Part shown: piece after piece, positions 62,411 through 62,537 of the stretch
How the letters are laid out: each line of letters opens with the position of its first letter
Position numbering within the stretch: position 1 is the first letter of the stretch
Source: Bacteroidota bacterium
GTDB lineage: Bacteria > Bacteroidota > Bacteroidia > Chitinophagales > Chitinophagaceae
Direction: 5' to 3'
Length of the DNA: 62,537 nucleotides
NCBI GenBank assembly: GCA_028876495.1
Contig: JAGWRO010000072.1
Coordinates: forward strand, 1 to 62,537
Program-made: the position numbers and the translations under genes
The notes under the pieces: model-generated
Told to the model about the DNA's origin: nothing
Databases searched by the model: none
What the model saw: the letters and a program-made list of their open reading frames with translations, nothing else

Positions 62411-62537
62411 GAGTAGGAAGACCACCATTAATTGATGGTCTGTCCTCTCACACCACCGTACGTGCCTTCGGGCATACGGCGGTTTGTCAAAATAATTTCA
62501 TCTGCTTTTCAGTTTGCCGATGGTAAAGGTCATAAAA
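62411..62537 (-). ncRNA. Group II intron 3' end (domains V and VI), partial
   Basis: On the minus strand the segment CCGCCGTATGCCCGAAGGCA continues as CGTACGGTGGTGTGAGAGG, a match to the catalytic domain V hairpin of bacterial group II introns. A domain VI stem-loop follows (AGACCAT ... ATGGTGGTCT), then the 3' boundary CCTACTCGAT at about 62411. The rest of the intron lies beyond the right edge. The exon junction is estimated. Confidence 0.75.
62487..62537 (-). CDS. C-terminal end of a group II intron reverse transcriptase/maturase, partial
   Basis: An open minus-strand frame enters from the right edge, reads FYDLYHRQTEKQMKLF and stops at 62487, about 5 bases before domain V begins. This is the position where intron-encoded proteins usually end. 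Only 16 residues are visible, so the identity rests on context. Confidence 0.4.
   Translation of the reverse strand, partial: FYDLYHRQTEKQMKLF

Overview
The window looks like a chromosomal stretch of a Bacteroidota member, most likely Chitinophagaceae. This is inferred from family content: DUF2723 membrane protein, DUF5777 beta-barrel, YccF, a reg_prop/Y_Y_Y sensor kinase, a VPS10/BNR secreted protein, and promoters of the TAnnTTTG type with no Shine-Dalgarno signal. Gene density is moderate. There are many AT-rich intergenic spacers with dispersed short repeats. No rRNA, tRNA, CRISPR array or prophage was recognised. Several genes carry what look like single-base frameshifts, either real decay or base-calling errors.

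Layout. 1-1842: 3' part of an RHS-repeat protein reading left out of the window, 5'-truncated. 1843-2566: decay zone with a frameshifted gene. 2567-6889: LtrA, an SDR reductase, a small membrane protein, a DUF1801 protein and an unknown. 6908-10575: two secreted phosphoesterases (phosphocholine-type phospholipase C and an acid-phosphatase-like lipoprotein). 10576-12065: repeat-rich mosaic around a RelBE/ParDE-type toxin-antitoxin pair. 12066-14492: an unknown membrane protein and a Fic-wHTH gene preceded by a striking operator array. 14596-27903: SGNH hydrolase, MBL-fold hydrolase, DUF2723 protein, sterol desaturase, amidase, hydroxyacid-dehydrogenase-like reductase and a 1044-aa BNR/VPS10 protein. 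28540-31570: a compact five-gene operon (two haem c lipoproteins with CX4CH sites, OB-fold protein, YceI, DUF5777 barrel), probably for periplasmic electron transfer. 31691-38255: frameshifted secreted protein, thioredoxin, sugar porter, YccF, and proB-proA for proline synthesis. 38433-39722: AT-rich DUF1828-type two-gene cassette. 39739-43459: NarL-type response regulator and its one-piece periplasmic-propeller sensor kinase. 43778-48594: small secreted proteins, DHFR-like protein, peroxiredoxin, alpha/beta hydrolase. 60529-62253: secreted esterase. 62411-62537: 3' end of a group II intron that runs off the right edge.

The most unusual region is 49031-60277. Twelve tandem paralogues on the minus strand all begin with a nearly invariant MEVHHHP leader and one membrane helix, followed by strongly diverged helical domains. 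They are packed as one apparent operon with a 32-residue membrane microprotein. The operon ends in a seven-helix-type sensor histidine kinase whose start codon overlaps the stop of the last paralogue (TAATG). The conserved front and variable back, plus one internally deleted copy, suggest an expanding, recombining family of membrane-anchored helical proteins coupled to one kinase. Its function is unknown; the coupling to signalling is inference from gene order.
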